Assembly: GCA_026027325.1 (NCBI GenBank)
Contig: JAMSLZ010000003.1
Span: 372,001 to 436,000, forward strand
Length of the DNA stretch: 64,000 bases
DNA from: Actinomucor elegans
Lineage: Eukaryota > Mucoromycota > Mucoromycetes > Mucorales > Mucoraceae
Direction: 5' to 3'
A program made the position numbers and the translations under genes. The notes below the pieces were generated by a model. The model did not search any database, was not told the DNA's origin, and saw nothing but the letters and a program-made list of their open reading frames with translations. Shown piece by piece: positions 21,768 to 34,932 of the stretch (the stretch's first letter is position 1; the number at the start of each line of letters is the position of its first letter).

Positions 21768-21834
21768 GAGAAAAAACAACACAAGAACAGACTGGAATGA
21801 ACCAATACCCTCAACAGAATCAATTGTATTTTTA
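21768..21834 (-). repeat. Dispersed repeat, copy A
   Basis: The minus strand reads GATTCTGTTGAGGGTATT and a following TTCCAGTCTGTT, shared in the same order with 38294-38360 on the plus strand over about 65 bp with few differences. Both translate to DSVEGI.SFQSVLVL. Probably fragments of an old transposon. Confidence 0.6.
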
Positions 21835-22939
21835 CATATGTACATACTATCAAAAAACTGTAAAGGATATTTTAAAGCCCTTGCCATCAGAGTTGCTTTA
21901 ACAGCCTTATCTCGAAAATATCGATTATGTGATCAAAAAATGATGCAAAAGTATACCATTGTAACTTCTCATTTTTTATTGACTGTTAAGAATTTAACCA
22001 ATTTGCCCTTCCAGAGGCTCTCACTTTAGATAATAATACAGATCCAGTCTCTTTAAACTCGATATCATAAAGACACAATTGAGTCTGCCAAGATCAGTCC
22101 CTTTTCTCTCTATTACAAGTATATTGGACATTATTTTGTCTGTATTTCAATAGCTAACAATTGGTTCAGTAAGCTAATTATTGATTTCATTTATCTGTAT
22201 CTCATATTAACCCGAATAAAGTTGGTTTGTTTATACCATTAAGAGCTGCTTACATAAATCAGTAATAAGGCCTGTTTAAAGGAATGATTCCTAATGAGTC
22301 TTTGTTTTTAACAGTTAAAAGCACACAGTGCCATTTTGTTTGTAGAATAAAAGTAAAGAGGGATCAAGATGTCACATTTAAGCAAGCCATCATATCAGGA
22401 TTAAGCTCACCAGAATAATAAAATATATAATAAAATATATCGTCGCTGTTATGCATCTTTTTTTGATTCTATAACGCTTCCAATCGTTGATAATTGCTTA
22501 TTCTTATGTTTTTTGTACCTAATACCGACATAGTTGTATATAAGTGCTGAATTGAGAAGAAAAAAAAATAAGGTGCATAATAAAAGGAGGGTCTAATCCT
22601 TACATATATAAAGCGAATTTACAGCTATTTGTCAATCCATATTTATTTGTTGGTGCAGCCTCCTTCATAGAAAGCATAATTCAATTTTGATCCCTAATAA
22701 AGATAGTTATCGCAGCAATTCAAAATTAATAGTCCAGAATCATACAGAGGGGCTCAATAGCTGGATATAAATTAAGAATGATTCTATAGTCTAATAATAA
22801 ATATGATGTACTATTTAACCCATTAGATATACAATCCAATTCGCCACAAACCCTTAATTAAGTTTATATCTGTCAAAATTTCAAACAGATACACAGCTTA
22901 ATTTTTGAATTGATTCCTGAGTGATGTAATCACCGCCCG

Positions 22940-22944
22940 CCAAT
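22940..22944 (+). promoter_or_regulatory. CCAAT box upstream of HAUS6
   Basis: CCGCCAATAAAA context, 109 bp before the ATG at 23049. Confidence 0.4.
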
Positions 22945-23048
22945 AAAAATCCTCCAATAAACAAAGTCATTCTTAAAACGCATGGTATAAGGCCTTCTTT
23001 TATGCGCCTTTCCTTTTCATATTAATTATTCATTCGAAAGATATTGTT

Positions 23049-24277
23049 ATGAGTCAATACGCTATCGAATTTCTCATTAATTTGAAAATGCTTGGTTTCG
23101 ACCAGCAGGTTCATTTCAAGAATGCGCCTCACCTTGTTCTTGACAAGAATATCTTTTTACATGGAGCTAATAATTCCAAAGCATTCGAGATAATCAGCCG
23201 TTACTTATTTCGTTGCTTGGATAAAAAGCGAACACTTGTCGAATTCAAAGAGTGTTGGCCCATTACAGAACGTTACCATTCACGAAGATATGTCCAAATT
23301 GCTTATCGTTGGTTGGAAGAACTTCGTGCTAAAAACACTCTCTTAAAGTACATCTCAGTACGCAAAAGCCACCTTGAAGCCTGCCATGGACCAACAATGA
23401 ACAAGCTAATGCTCGCTTTTTCAACCGTTGTACTTTCAAAGGTCGTGACAGATAAAATGGGTACAGGTAATATGTATACTTATTTACTGTTAATTCAAGA
23501 CTAATCTTGGTTTCTGTAGACATTTCTGCAATTCATAAACTCAATACAAGCGAGTTACAGCAACGGGTTCAATTAATTGAAGCTCGTTTTATGGAACTCG
23601 AAAACAATAAAGAGAAGTACTTGCAAGACAGTCGCTCAAAGGGTAAAGAAATCATATCCAAATTTGGCAAATCTGCTGTAGTTACAGCCAAAAACAAAAT
23701 GCTATCCAGATTCAAAACTGGAATAACCGCCATCATAGATCAACTAGAAGATGAAACGCGCAACAAACGTCAAAAAATCAGCAATACTAACAATGAATCA
23801 CAATCCATTAGTTGCGACTCAACTGACCGTGCTCAAAAGTGTGCCGAAACTAAAAGTGTTAGTCTCACCATGGTTGACAATACAGATAATGGTAACATTC
23901 ACAGTGACACCTTGAGGCAACACAATAATACTGTCAGCTCAAGCAATATTAATACCATTCATAATAACAACGGAAGTATAGATGATGGCTTCTCTAATCA
24001 ACACAATGCCACTGCCATTCGAAATAATGTTAGAGACAGTCCTGATAATATCCTTACCACAACCAGCAGCGTTAACAATAACAAAGGTGATAATGCTACT
24101 TTCAATCAAAGCATTACAACTACCTATCAACGCAATGCCAAAAAAAGCCACACAGATGTCTTCACTATGGTTAATGATACCAATAGTAATAGCGCTAACA
24201 AAACTACCACCAACCAAAAGGATATCATCAGCACCAATACCAATCATACTAGCCATTCTATCACTACATATAACAAT

Positions 24278-24308
<31 letters not shown>

Positions 24309-25054
24309 GCAGCAGCAGCAGCAACAGCACTCATAGCAACATTTCTAAGCACAATAAAACCATCTCTAATACTAATACCAGCATATCCAATTATAATAGT
24401 AGCATTTCCAGCCATAAAAACAGCACATCCAGCAATAACAATTCAAATTATACTCAAACTAGCACTACATCAGCTGCACCAAAAAGTTCCTTCCTATCTA
24501 TTCAAGAAATCAAGCCTTTGGTTGTTCTACCAGATAGTCATACTTTAAGAAAAGAACTTGCAGCGATACTTGACCGCAAACAAGGCACTTATACATCTCG
24601 GCTCACTTTGCCACCTTTAAAACTCGATTCTTTATTTGACTATGTAGGTGCACTCAAGCAAATGATGGCCCTTGAGGAAGAAGCTGTAAATGTACCTTCT
24701 ACATGTAAGCGTCATGATATTCCTCAAGTTGACAGCACTATCATCTCTCCGCCTCAAGAAAACTATGCAGACTCCTCTCCCAAACAAATCGCTGCATCTC
24801 CTCCTCGCAATCCTAAGAAGCGTTCCCGTGAAGACGATAATTTCTACGTTGCACCTAACAAAAGAATAGTGACATCTTCTCCTATTCGAGGTATTCAACA
24901 GGAGGAGAGCAGCGATTTCGGCCTCGAAACCCCCTATTTTTACAGATACTCGGATGATGATGATGTTCCAGCATTGAACAATGAGAGACCTCCATGGAAA
25001 TCAATTGGTGATATATATGACATTGATTTACTAACTCCAATGCGAAATAATTAG
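23049..25054 (+). CDS. HAUS6: Augmin complex subunit 6 (HAUS6 N-terminal domain) with long Asn/Ser-rich region
   Basis: Two exons (23049-23466, 23520-25054; 53-nt intron) encode 650 residues. Augmin binds existing spindle microtubules and recruits gamma-tubulin to start branches. The N-terminal 150 residues follow the HAUS6 pattern: LKMLGFD, then SKAFEIISRYLFRCLDKK, FKECWPITE, a W in the next helix, and HGPTMNKLMLAFSTVVL. A coiled coil follows (about 150-235), then a low-complexity region of about 190 residues dominated by Asn, Ser and Thr with a run of AAC codons near 24270-24310. A conserved-looking segment resumes at about 335-385 (PLVVLPDSHTLRKELAAIL). The tail has several SPP/SP sites that could be CDK targets. 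The family call rests on pattern memory of human and fly HAUS6. Confidence 0.78.
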
Positions 25055-26721
25055 CTATTTCAATAAACTATTGTACATATTTGTTAAACTGTGAATCGAT
25101 CTATTTTATATGATAAGTACAAAAGTGCAGCCTTGTCAAGATGAAAAGTTGCGTAAACGATGGCTTTTTTAGTTCTTACACAAGAGTTACAGAACAGATT
25201 AAAATTTTTACCTCGCTCGCATAAAAATAGTCATCCCAATAAGGTTACGAGAATACCCAAGAGTGTTTAAGCTTTATGATAGTTTAACATTCAAAGATAC
25301 CACACAATTGCAATGTACAGACATTTCGATTTTCATTGGCTAACAGATTGAGCACAGAGATCCTTAGATATTACCCCAGGGCTGAAATCCTCAAACTACA
25401 AAATTACATCTAAATATGCAACCGACAGAGGTGCACCTTTTGAAACTTGAGAAATATAAACAAATTCCATAATTTTCAATTCGTATAGTTGTATAAACCA
25501 TTCATTGATTTATAAAAGCGAAAGGGAACTGCATAGCCTAAAGTTTTTATCTTTTGGTCTGAGACCCTTTTTTGTATTTATTATACAGAGCGTGAATTGT
25601 CTGGAAGAAAATAAAGCTATTCATGGCTTTGGTTAATGAAACAAAACTAAAACGCTATTGTATAGACTATTATCCTACGATGTTTATTTTCTGGTGCAAA
25701 ATACGGATTTATGAGTGTTCAAATAGTTGAAACCTCACAGGGTAGCCAGAAAATTGGCAACTTGTTCAAATGAGAATGTAATTAGAGCAAGTATATTACG
25801 ATAGCATGTTAAAGTGATCTCGTACGATATGTTTCTGTTTTATACTAGATAGATCATCATAGTTTGATCATTATACAATTAATTATAAGATATTTGTTTA
25901 ATGGTTGCTTTGTATAATGTAGTAGCAAAAGCAGCAGATAAAACATAATAGTTAGTTTACTGCTGATCTTTGCATAGAAGTGTTCACCATGACACACATT
26001 GACATGTATTGATACAGTTCAATGGCTGATTTGGTAGGACTTAATAGCCGCAATTTTACGGTGTTTTCAAATATGAAAGTTACGATTTGAATAAATGATT
26101 AGACATTACAAAGTCCCAAGAATATAATAGTCCATGAGGCTAAGCTCTTTTTAGTTTCCAAATTGACATAACCAAGCATAGAAGTACGATGAGGAATACT
26201 GAACGGAACTCTTTATTCTAATCAATCAAGAATATAAAGTATACGCTGCTTTATAACTAAGTTAAATAAAAGAAGTAAACAAAATGATGATTGCAGGATT
26301 GGGCCCTGAAAGAAAAAATAGAATCAATCAATAAACATGAATGCAGCAGCCAGGTGATATAGCATAATGCTGTGCAGCCACTCTTCCAGAAATGTCTACC
26401 CGAGAAGCATAGCCTTGAGACAAGGACCATCTTTGCTACTGCAGCAGCGTGCATATAGAAGAACTCTTATATATTTGATGAAAATGCCTATTTCTTACAA
26501 GACCAATTGCTGACCAGATTAGATGCTCTAATATCTATTATTACAATATAAACTTGACTGTAGTATTTCTAATCTGAAGGTGTGTTCCAGGTTGTACGGC
26601 ATGCAAACGCACAGAATCTACTGCCAACAACAGCAAAGCGTTTCAGATACACGACATGGTAGTCTTTTTTTATTAAAAATAAAGGAGGGATCTCGATTAA
26701 TACACTTTTAAATACTCATAA
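25055..26721. other. Intergenic stretch, 1.7 kb
   Basis: AT-rich space between the 3' ends of HAUS6 and YPT7. Open frame 26257-26454 (minus) and a Cys-containing frame at 26581-26679 (plus; CVPGCTACKRTE) are too short to call. Nothing else recognised. Confidence 0.45.
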
Positions 26722-27696
<975 letters not shown>

Positions 27697-28156
27697 TTCG
27701 TTATTATAAATTAGATTTGAAAAAAAAAGAAAGAAAAACGAGAAAAAATATATTTCAACTGAGAAAAAAAAAGAAACTCCTGGTTTGTTACACATTCAAC
27801 TGCTCGTCAGCTGAATGATTAAAGCGGGAACACTATATACGTGAGCACCGCTGGTCTGATAGTATTAGCAAAGATTGGCTGTTATTTGCGTCATAATGCG
27901 CGCGCGTGTGTCTGAGTAGCATGAAATATGCAAACGTAGTATACTCGAAATTTTTTGTTTTACTTTACAAAATCGGCCGGTTGCTTGATTACCCTCATTA
28001 CTGTTATTATAAGGTTTCAAACATAACTAGTGCAACAGAAGCATTTGGCCAAATTATAGACCTAGTGGATGCAGTAATCTCTGCTGAGTATGATATACTA
28101 TGTTCAGATACAACATTGGACCTGAATCGGTCGAGAAACCTAAAGATTGTTAGATA

Positions 28157-28190
<34 letters not shown>

Positions 28191-29179
28191 GTATGTCAGT
28201 AATAGTTAATCATTACTAAATGTAATAAATTCAACCTACCACGGCTAACCAAGCATTTTATTGGATTTAATTGCTCTTTTAGATTATAGATCCTAATTCA
28301 AATGTGACAAATGACCGAGATCATTAATGATTAATGTCAAATTTTCAGCCGTGATTCATTGAATTGGAACATATTTACACTTGTGCAAGTTTTTATGCGA
28401 TAATACAAATAATATCGTTATAAATGCTTTAAATAACAACGATTATTATAAACCATATCTCTAAAGCGTATGATATCGTCAAAAAAATGTAACAGAAACT
28501 TGGCAGTACGAATGCCTTCATTTCTAAGTGGCAATCAAAACTTCACATAAAAGCTGAATCTCAGTACATCCAAAAATCTAAGCCTAAGGGTATAACGGCC
28601 CTGGGGATTTCACCATTTTTGACATATTATTTCTCATCTGATGACTAATACATGTTTAGAATAAATCGCTCCATCCTACTAAAAGTTTTATTTCATTGAA
28701 AAGTAACAAATATATCTTATACCAATAATCAATGGTAAATTGCATGGATTTTATGTTAAATTAGGTCTATATAGTAGATCGATTTCTTGATTTAAGTTTA
28801 ATGTCGCAGTTGGTCATTTTGATCCATAATCAGAATGAGCTGATACATCTGGTACAACAAATATATATATAAAGTATAGAAGGCATGTACACTAAGTGGC
28901 CTAACAGTGAATGATATACTTTTTCAAATAAACTAGACTATGTGTAATAGATCTCTCCAAGAATCAAAGTCAAATATTGTGTCTGATTAATATCCCATAC
29001 TCAGAATAATTTGCTACATTTAGTCTTAATACAGTCAATATTTTCATCTATCTATAATTAACTTTAAATTATATCTATTTCATATGACATTCGGGAATGT
29101 TGTGTCTTATCAATGATCCTTGCCCTACTTATCTCTATTTCAGATCAAATTTTTAGTCTGGTAATACACTTATTTATTA
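27697..29179. other. Intergenic stretch, 1.5 kb
   Basis: Upstream part is the YPT7 promoter (reverse CCAAT at 27874-27878). The rest is AT-rich with a TA microsatellite (28160-28189) and two degenerate motif copies on the minus strand near 28821-28839 and 28991-29010. No gene supported. Confidence 0.5.
28160..28189. repeat. (TA)15 microsatellite
   Basis: Uninterrupted TA dinucleotide run of 30 bp in non-coding DNA. Confidence 0.9.
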
Positions 29180-30473
29180 CTATTCTTCATCACTACTACT
29201 GCTATCATAATCGCCAGCCTCCGTCTTTTTCATGGCTCTTTCAAACTCTTCTGCGAATTCAGCAATGGACTTTCCTGTCGACAGATCAATGACGTCCTTT
29301 GGAATCATGTTTGTAGCAAACTTGGGCGCATTGCAAGCGAGTGAATTAGCTTCAGCTTGTGATTCAATTAATCGAATATCTGACTGTGTTCGATCTAGGT
29401 CAACTATAGCAAAAATGAGTATCATCTAATTGCAAAATACAACACATTATCTTTACATGACATGAGCTCATTCCAGTTGTATAATATGGCGTCTGTTGTA
29501 GGACTAAAAGGGTTGAAGTCCACCAGATAGACCTTATTGTTACTGTTACGTTGTAGATACACATCAAACACATCTAACCAAAACGTAAATCAGTAAGTCA
29601 TTCTTACTTGCAAACATTAAAACTTACAGTTTATACTGTCGAACGTGTCACGAATAACATCTTCGAAAAACTCGTAAATGGCTTGCTCGATATCTTGTCT
29701 GATATCCAGTAAGAAAGGGTAATAGTTGACATCTCTTTGTGTAATTCCAATGATTTCTTGGTCTTTGACAAAGCATCTAAACTCCATGGACGGCTGTAGA
29801 TCATACCATTTTCTCAACACCAAGTTGTATTGTATGGGAGCATGATCGTCTTGTACGTCAACACAATGTTCATAGGCATGATTCAAATCGTGATTGATGA
29901 AATCAGATGATTTCAACAAGAGGAACACATCAAATGGAGAAGTACATTTGAGGGTCTGGGTTGCTGTGATCCAGGCAGCGTCGCGTGGCGAAGTCCAATT
30001 GAGTTTTGGAAATACAGCGCCTTCATACTCATAAATGGTTTCTTTAATTTCTTGTTCTATCTCGGGAAAGTGGGGTATCTATTAACGATATATGAGTACG
30101 GAAGATATGCATCGAGCTGCGCTTGGAATTACTTTGCTTTGCTCGTCTTCATCTTCATCATACTGTATCTCTTCTTGATCAGAGTCGATTTCTTCAATAC
30201 GCGCAGCTACAGGTTGGCTAACAAAAGTGTTTTTTTTAGCAAAATTAAACAAAGCATTCTTCCGAAATTCATTTTAGCTTACCCTTCTTCTGGCAAATAA
30301 ATGCCTTCAGCATTCAAATAATCAATGAATTCACGATTTAATGGCACGATCTTGGATTTGAATGTATGCGATTTGAATTTGGGAAACCAAGAATTAAAAG
30401 AACAATTGTCTATATCTCGGCAAGTAGTATTGATAAAATTCAATGCTTGTTCTTCATTATTAAATTGAGTCAT
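29180..30473 (-). CDS. CDC123: eIF2 assembly factor Cdc123 (D123 family)
   Basis: Five exons (30473-30283, 30217-30133, 30078-29628, 29573-29457, 29403-29180) encode 355 residues. Cdc123 is an ATP-grasp-fold chaperone that joins eIF2 gamma to alpha/beta in the cytosol. Diagnostic pieces: FPKLNWTSPRDAAWI, VLRKWYDLQPSMEFRCFVKDQEIIGITQRD with YYPFL, and YLVDFNPFSPTTDAILYNW. The acidic linker (about 65-95; DSDQEEIQYDEDEDEQ) and a C-terminal acidic SSSSDEE tail are also seen in homologues. The intron with donor GTAATTCC (30079-30132) was placed where SK joins IPHFPEIE. All exon junctions close the frame. Confidence 0.95.
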
Positions 30474-30539
30474 GTTAATGTCAAAATGTATGCTTCGGAA
30501 AGCTCAAAAATTTTATTTTCCCGTTTTATATGGACAGAT

Positions 30540-31718
30540 TTAAAGTTCAGCAAAGTTTGTAGGAACAGGGCCTTGAGGCTCACCTTCTGGAGTCTAGTAA
30601 TTATTAATCAAAAGGTTAGTCATAATGAAGCATTTATAATATGCGTTTCCTTTCATTACCACATAGGCTGAAGCCAAGCCACCATCTACTCTAAAGTCAG
30701 TGCCTGTAACGAAAGAACTTTCATCTGAAGCCAAGAAAAGAGCGCCATAAGCTTGTTCAATAGGCTCACCTAAATTTACGTCAGTTTTTTTTTTTTTGAA
30801 TCACTACAGCCTATGAAACGTTTACCAAATCTTCCTTGAGGTACATGCACAAGGCGGCGTTGCTTCTTTTCTTCCGTGTTTAAAAAGTCCATTAATAAAG
30901 GGGTACGGATAGGACCTGGACAAAGCGAATTGAAGCGAATATTTTCGCGTGCATGAACCATAGCAAGTTCTCGGCTATCATTGATTGGGTATGAGTTTTA
31001 ACTGCTTAAACTAGATATTTGTACACTCACGTCATTGCTAAGACAGCACCTTTAGAAGCGGTATCTATATACAATTGCAGTTAGATGAAAGCTAAATCAA
31101 TCTACTAGGAAAAACTTACAAGCCAACTGAGGTGTAGCAGCACCTACTAAAGCAACAAAACTAGCTGTATTGATAATGGATCCACCGCCACTTTTACGCA
31201 TAGCAAGAATAGCATATTTACAGCCGTACCAAACACCCTTTACATTAATATCCATAGTCAAGTCCCTTAATAAAGAAAACACATTAAAACTTTCTTTCCT
31301 GTATGCGCATATAGATACTTTACCAGATACGTTCTTCAGTGTTCAGAGCATTATCATCTTCAGGATGCATAATACCAGCATTATTAAACATGATATCGAG
31401 TTTACCTATCAAATTTTTCTGAGTATATCTATAGAAAAAGACGCGTTTTTTTTTTACGTTACCATATGTATCTACGGCTTTATCAACCAAAGCCTTTACT
31501 TGGTCTTCCTTGGATACATCAGCTTTAAAGGAAATGGAAACACCTTCGCCGACCATCTGAGTGATCTTTGCCACAGTCTTTTGGGCACCCGTTTCATTCA
31601 CATCAGCGCAGACTACCTTAGCACCATGTTTGGCGAATAAGACGGCAGTTTCAAAGCCAATGCCACCAGCTGCACCTGTAACGATAGCCACCTTTCCTGA
31701 AAGTCTTTGACCAGTCAT
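30540..31718 (-). CDS. Short-chain dehydrogenase/reductase (classical SDR)
   Basis: Seven exons (31718-31463, 31405-31324, 31265-31120, 31064-31031, 30974-30826, 30769-30660, 30593-30540) encode 276 residues. NAD(P)-dependent oxidoreductase; substrate unknown. Visible signatures: TGAAGGIG (cofactor loop), Asp after the second strand (VVCADVNE, which favours NAD over NADP), NNAG, catalytic Ser in IINTASFVAL, YTASK (Tyr and Lys), CPGPIRTPL, and a final TGTDFRVDGGLASAYV. This layout is that of the 3-alpha/20-beta-hydroxysteroid and cyclopentanol dehydrogenase-like group. No signal peptide, so cytosolic. The start at 31718 is the first ATG before the cofactor motif; sequence above it is A-rich leader. 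Confidence 0.93.
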
Positions 31719-32501
31719 AATTATGTATTTTGAATGAAAAAAAAAAGAAAGAAAAAAAAAAGGAACAATACGTCTCAGGTTTATGGTTGACTGTGCGAAA
31801 ATTTGATTGAAACTTGTAGGCAGTTTACGCATGATAACAGAGTATACATTAGCTCCGATGTTTAGTGCATATGATGCAACAAACAAGGTTACAACGAAGT
31901 AACACTATTGGTTTCCTTTAGTTAGATAAATAGTATTTAAAAGATAAACTTGAACATTTTGATACGTCCAATACTGTCTAATTTACAATTTTAAATATTC
32001 ACTAACTCAAGCAATATATGCGTTTCGATTACGTGCCTATACGTCTTGTTGACTCAACCAATCAGCATAACATTGCACAAACGATGTATGACTTTCATGT
32101 ATTGTGTACTGTATTTCCAAAAAGTACAGTCGTTCCACTGCCAATTTGAGGATTTTGTAAAAAAAAAAATCGCTGAGTGTTAAAAGGTTATTTTTGTGCT
32201 TTTTCTCGTTTTATTATTGATTCAAACGTGTCGAAACTGTATTCTTAAACGAAGATGATCACGAAAAAATACACAAAAAGAGTAGTGTTGAGGCTATGGA
32301 CATTGTAAATGATAGAAAAAAACCTCATACTATGAAGCAGTTAGTGAATCTACACGCATAACCCGAGAAAAATCCAAGGTCATCTAACAATGAATAGTAA
32401 TGCATTGAAGTAGGACGACGTTCCAGACATTTTATTCCTCATAATGTATTTGATTGGTTCTGACGTCTAATATTGAATAGCAAGTAATATGACGCTTTCA
32501 C
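31719..32501. other. Intergenic stretch upstream of the dehydrogenase
   Basis: Promoter side of the dehydrogenase gene, AT-rich, with a CCAAT motif near 32057-32061. No gene recognised; it ends at the LINE insertion site. Confidence 0.45.
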
Positions 32502-32515
32502 GATATAATTTACAT
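32502..32515 (+). repeat. 14-bp target-site duplication, left copy
   Basis: GATATAATTTACAT, identical to 33768-33781, directly before the 5' end of the LINE copy. Confidence 0.85.
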
Positions 32516-33767
32516 CCGCACGCTCGACATTCGCACTGGGCGCCATCAACATCATCGGGTAACAAACCTTTTCTAAATATTATAAATAATTTCACAAAAG
32601 CCATTGATGCTTTACCACGATCTTTGATCAATGTAATGTCAGTCAATTTACCTGCCTTTCTCTTCCTTTATTTTCAGTACTTAGCTCTTCCTTTCCCAAC
32701 TCTCACCCTCTAGCTACTACCTTTAATCCTCCAGATCAGCTGACCCAAGATCATCCCGGTATTAAGATCCTAGTTAAAGATGTATTTACATTTGTCTTCG
32801 AAAACCAAACACTACGTCTTTGAGAAACCAGAACCGAATTCACGCGATTTCGTAACTTGTCCCGCCTTGCTGCTCAGTTTGTGCGCAACCATCAATTCCT
32901 CCTACAGCCATTCTTTTATAATCAATGTCAACCTTCCTCTCGGATGCTGCCCTCAGCCCAGAACAACATATTCGAAATCAACCTCCAACCTTTTTGTAAC
33001 CGTCTCGTTCTTCATCACCTTTCTGAACAATCAACGATTTCCTTGCGATCCCAACGATCCAGGACTATCTCCATCAAATCCATCAAACATTACAAATCTC
33101 TCCTCCCTACCGTCCAACCATCAACAACCACTCTTCTTCCGGCTCAATGGAAACGCTTCTAGTCAATCTCAATCCCTCTTCCCGCTCGCACTGTCTGGTA
33201 TCGCTGTATTCATAAAAAATTGCCTACCAAACAGCGTCTACATCAATTGATCCCTACCACCCATCAATCTCCTCTCTGTACAGTCTGTTCTCTAGCTACC
33301 ATAGAAGATGATTTCCACTTTCTCTTCGCCTGCCCCCCAAAACTAGCAGTATGGCAAAACATCTTCCAGACCTATATACAAAGACAATATATTGAACCCT
33401 CCTCGATATCTCAATTACTTTCCTTCTCTTCCTCTTTGACGAGAGACGCCAACCATCCACTTCCCGAAATTGATATTTACCAAATCTTTGCGTGCACTTT
33501 ACTGAGCATTTGGCAAGCTCATTGGCGCCTCATTTTCGATAAGGTTTCGTTTTCATCAACAAATGTAATTGCATTCACCTCTAGGCTTCTAACCCGACTT
33601 GATTCTGAAAGTCAAACTGATTTGGACTAACCACCTCACCACTCATTTAAACCTTAAACTAATTCTCATATACTCTCTATACCCAATCTTCATTTCCTCT
33701 CCAATAACCTTGCGACGATATAAGGATTTAAAATAAAACTGGAGTTTACTCCCTTACAAAAAAAAAA
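32516..33767 (+). mobile_element. 5'-truncated L1-type LINE with poly(A) tail
   Basis: A 1252-bp copy of the 3' part of a non-LTR retrotransposon, bounded by an exact 14-bp duplication and ending in A10. C-richer on the plus strand than its surroundings. Readable parts belong to the end of the reverse-transcriptase ORF: a stretch with RLAAQFVRNHQFLLQPFFYN, and a zinc-binding end with KLPTKQRLHQLIP, CTVCSLATIEDDFHFLFACPPKLAVW, the zf-RVT type. The reading is broken by several stops (for example the TAG near 33161-33163) and by frame changes, so the copy is dead. The polymerase and endonuclease domains are missing. Confidence 0.9.
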
Positions 33768-33781
33768 GATATAATTTACAT
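33768..33781 (+). repeat. 14-bp target-site duplication, right copy
   Basis: Exact copy of 32502-32515, directly after the poly(A) tail of the LINE. Confidence 0.85.
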
Positions 33782-33999
33782 ATAACCCTACTAGTTAATT
33801 GTACTTTGGCTGTACTAACAGTGCAATGATGTGATATCAGCTAAATCTTCTGATATTATGCAATTATGTGATATATAGTATAGATCTGAAGCTGTTCAAT
33901 TGAAAGTTTTTAGTCTTTCTTTTTATATTCTCTTTGAAATTAATTGAGGTTATCCATTCATTCCAATATATACAAGTTACAAAAGCAATCTTTCCACAA

Positions 34000-34457
34000 A
34001 AAGAGCTACGTTTTGGCCTGAGACGTGGAATAGCAAAGGCAAACTTCAAAAGCGTCTTCAGTGGCTAATAGAGCGAGATATGACGGATATGGATTCTAGG
34101 TCGAGAAAATTCTCTTAAGAATATGGATTTTTCTAAAAATGATATTTTTATAGGTGAATCTGGCTTCGATATTATTATAAAATCAGACAGAGCCTGGACA
34201 CTGAGAGCAATAGAGGCGATAATTAACTAGGTTCTTAACAAAGGCATTTTCAGTATTAAATTACAAGTCGAAAGTTGTCATATGCAACATCTAGAAATGA
34301 TAGGCCTAAAGTTACAGTCAACAGCCCTTACATTAGATCTATAAACGATATATTGGATATTATAGACAAATGCAACGATCCTAGAGAATTTTATTTCATT
34401 ATGGATAACACGTCTATCCATACATCGAACGAAAAAGGAAGAGATATTCAAAAGTAG
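34000..34457 (+). pseudogene. Degraded Tc1/mariner transposase
   Basis: Fragments of a DDE transposase in changing frames. First KLQKRLQWLIERD, then after a frame change MDFSKNDIFIGESGFDI, where the catalytic Asp of the usual (I/V)DES motif is Gly, then YFIMDNTSIHTS, the second catalytic Asp-Asn block. Stops and shifts separate them, and the third acidic residue is absent. Terminal inverted repeats were not found by eye, so the borders are approximate. Confidence 0.75.
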
Positions 34458-34932
34458 AAATAAAGATTATATATGCTATATTAATCCATCGTATTTTTTT
34501 TTAATATTCATTCGTAATAAAAATATGACTAACAGTGATACAATTGAAAGGATCATTTATATCTTAAAAGAAACGTCTGCAAACAGGACAAAGAAACAAT
34601 CAACGATACAATAAAGTTATTTAACAAGGTATTATTATTATTTGACTTTGAATCTTTCAAAATTCACAGTATTTTTGTCAAATAGGATTTCTAGGATGGA
34701 AATGAAGAGGAACTAATGAATTTGAATGTATATATATATATATAGTGTACTCATTTTTAAAATTGAAAAGTAAAAAAGAAAACGAAAGCAGTCTTTGTAA
34801 GAATATGGAGACACATGCTATATACATGACGACCCTGATTCTTAGACACTACGACCGGTATCTTTGAGGGAGCCGCACTGGTTCTTCTATATCCGTGACA
34901 TTGCTTTTTGGAAATATTGTATACTATTTATT
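34458..34932. other. Intergenic stretch
   Basis: AT-rich DNA after the transposase relic, with a short TA run at 34729-34743. Nothing coding recognised. Confidence 0.45.

Larger units (their letters stand above)
19118..23048. other. Gene desert, 3.9 kb
   Basis: AT-rich, without an intact coding gene. Contains one copy of a dispersed repeat (21768-21834), a degenerate motif copy at 20748-20767, a near-palindrome around 21241-21263 and several short open frames (19967-20152, 21431-21685, 21838-22029) with no family features. A CCAAT box at 22940-22944 marks the promoter of HAUS6. The patch near 21370-21660 is G-richer on the plus strand and may be old transposon DNA. Confidence 0.5.

Noticed and set aside
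23939..24548. Open frames on both strands inside HAUS6 (Val/Ile/Ala-rich)
   Set aside because: They are other-frame readings of the AAC/AGC repeat region of HAUS6.
26581..26679. Small frame beginning CVPGCTACKRTE
   Set aside because: No start codon in frame and too short; could be a relic but nothing supports it.
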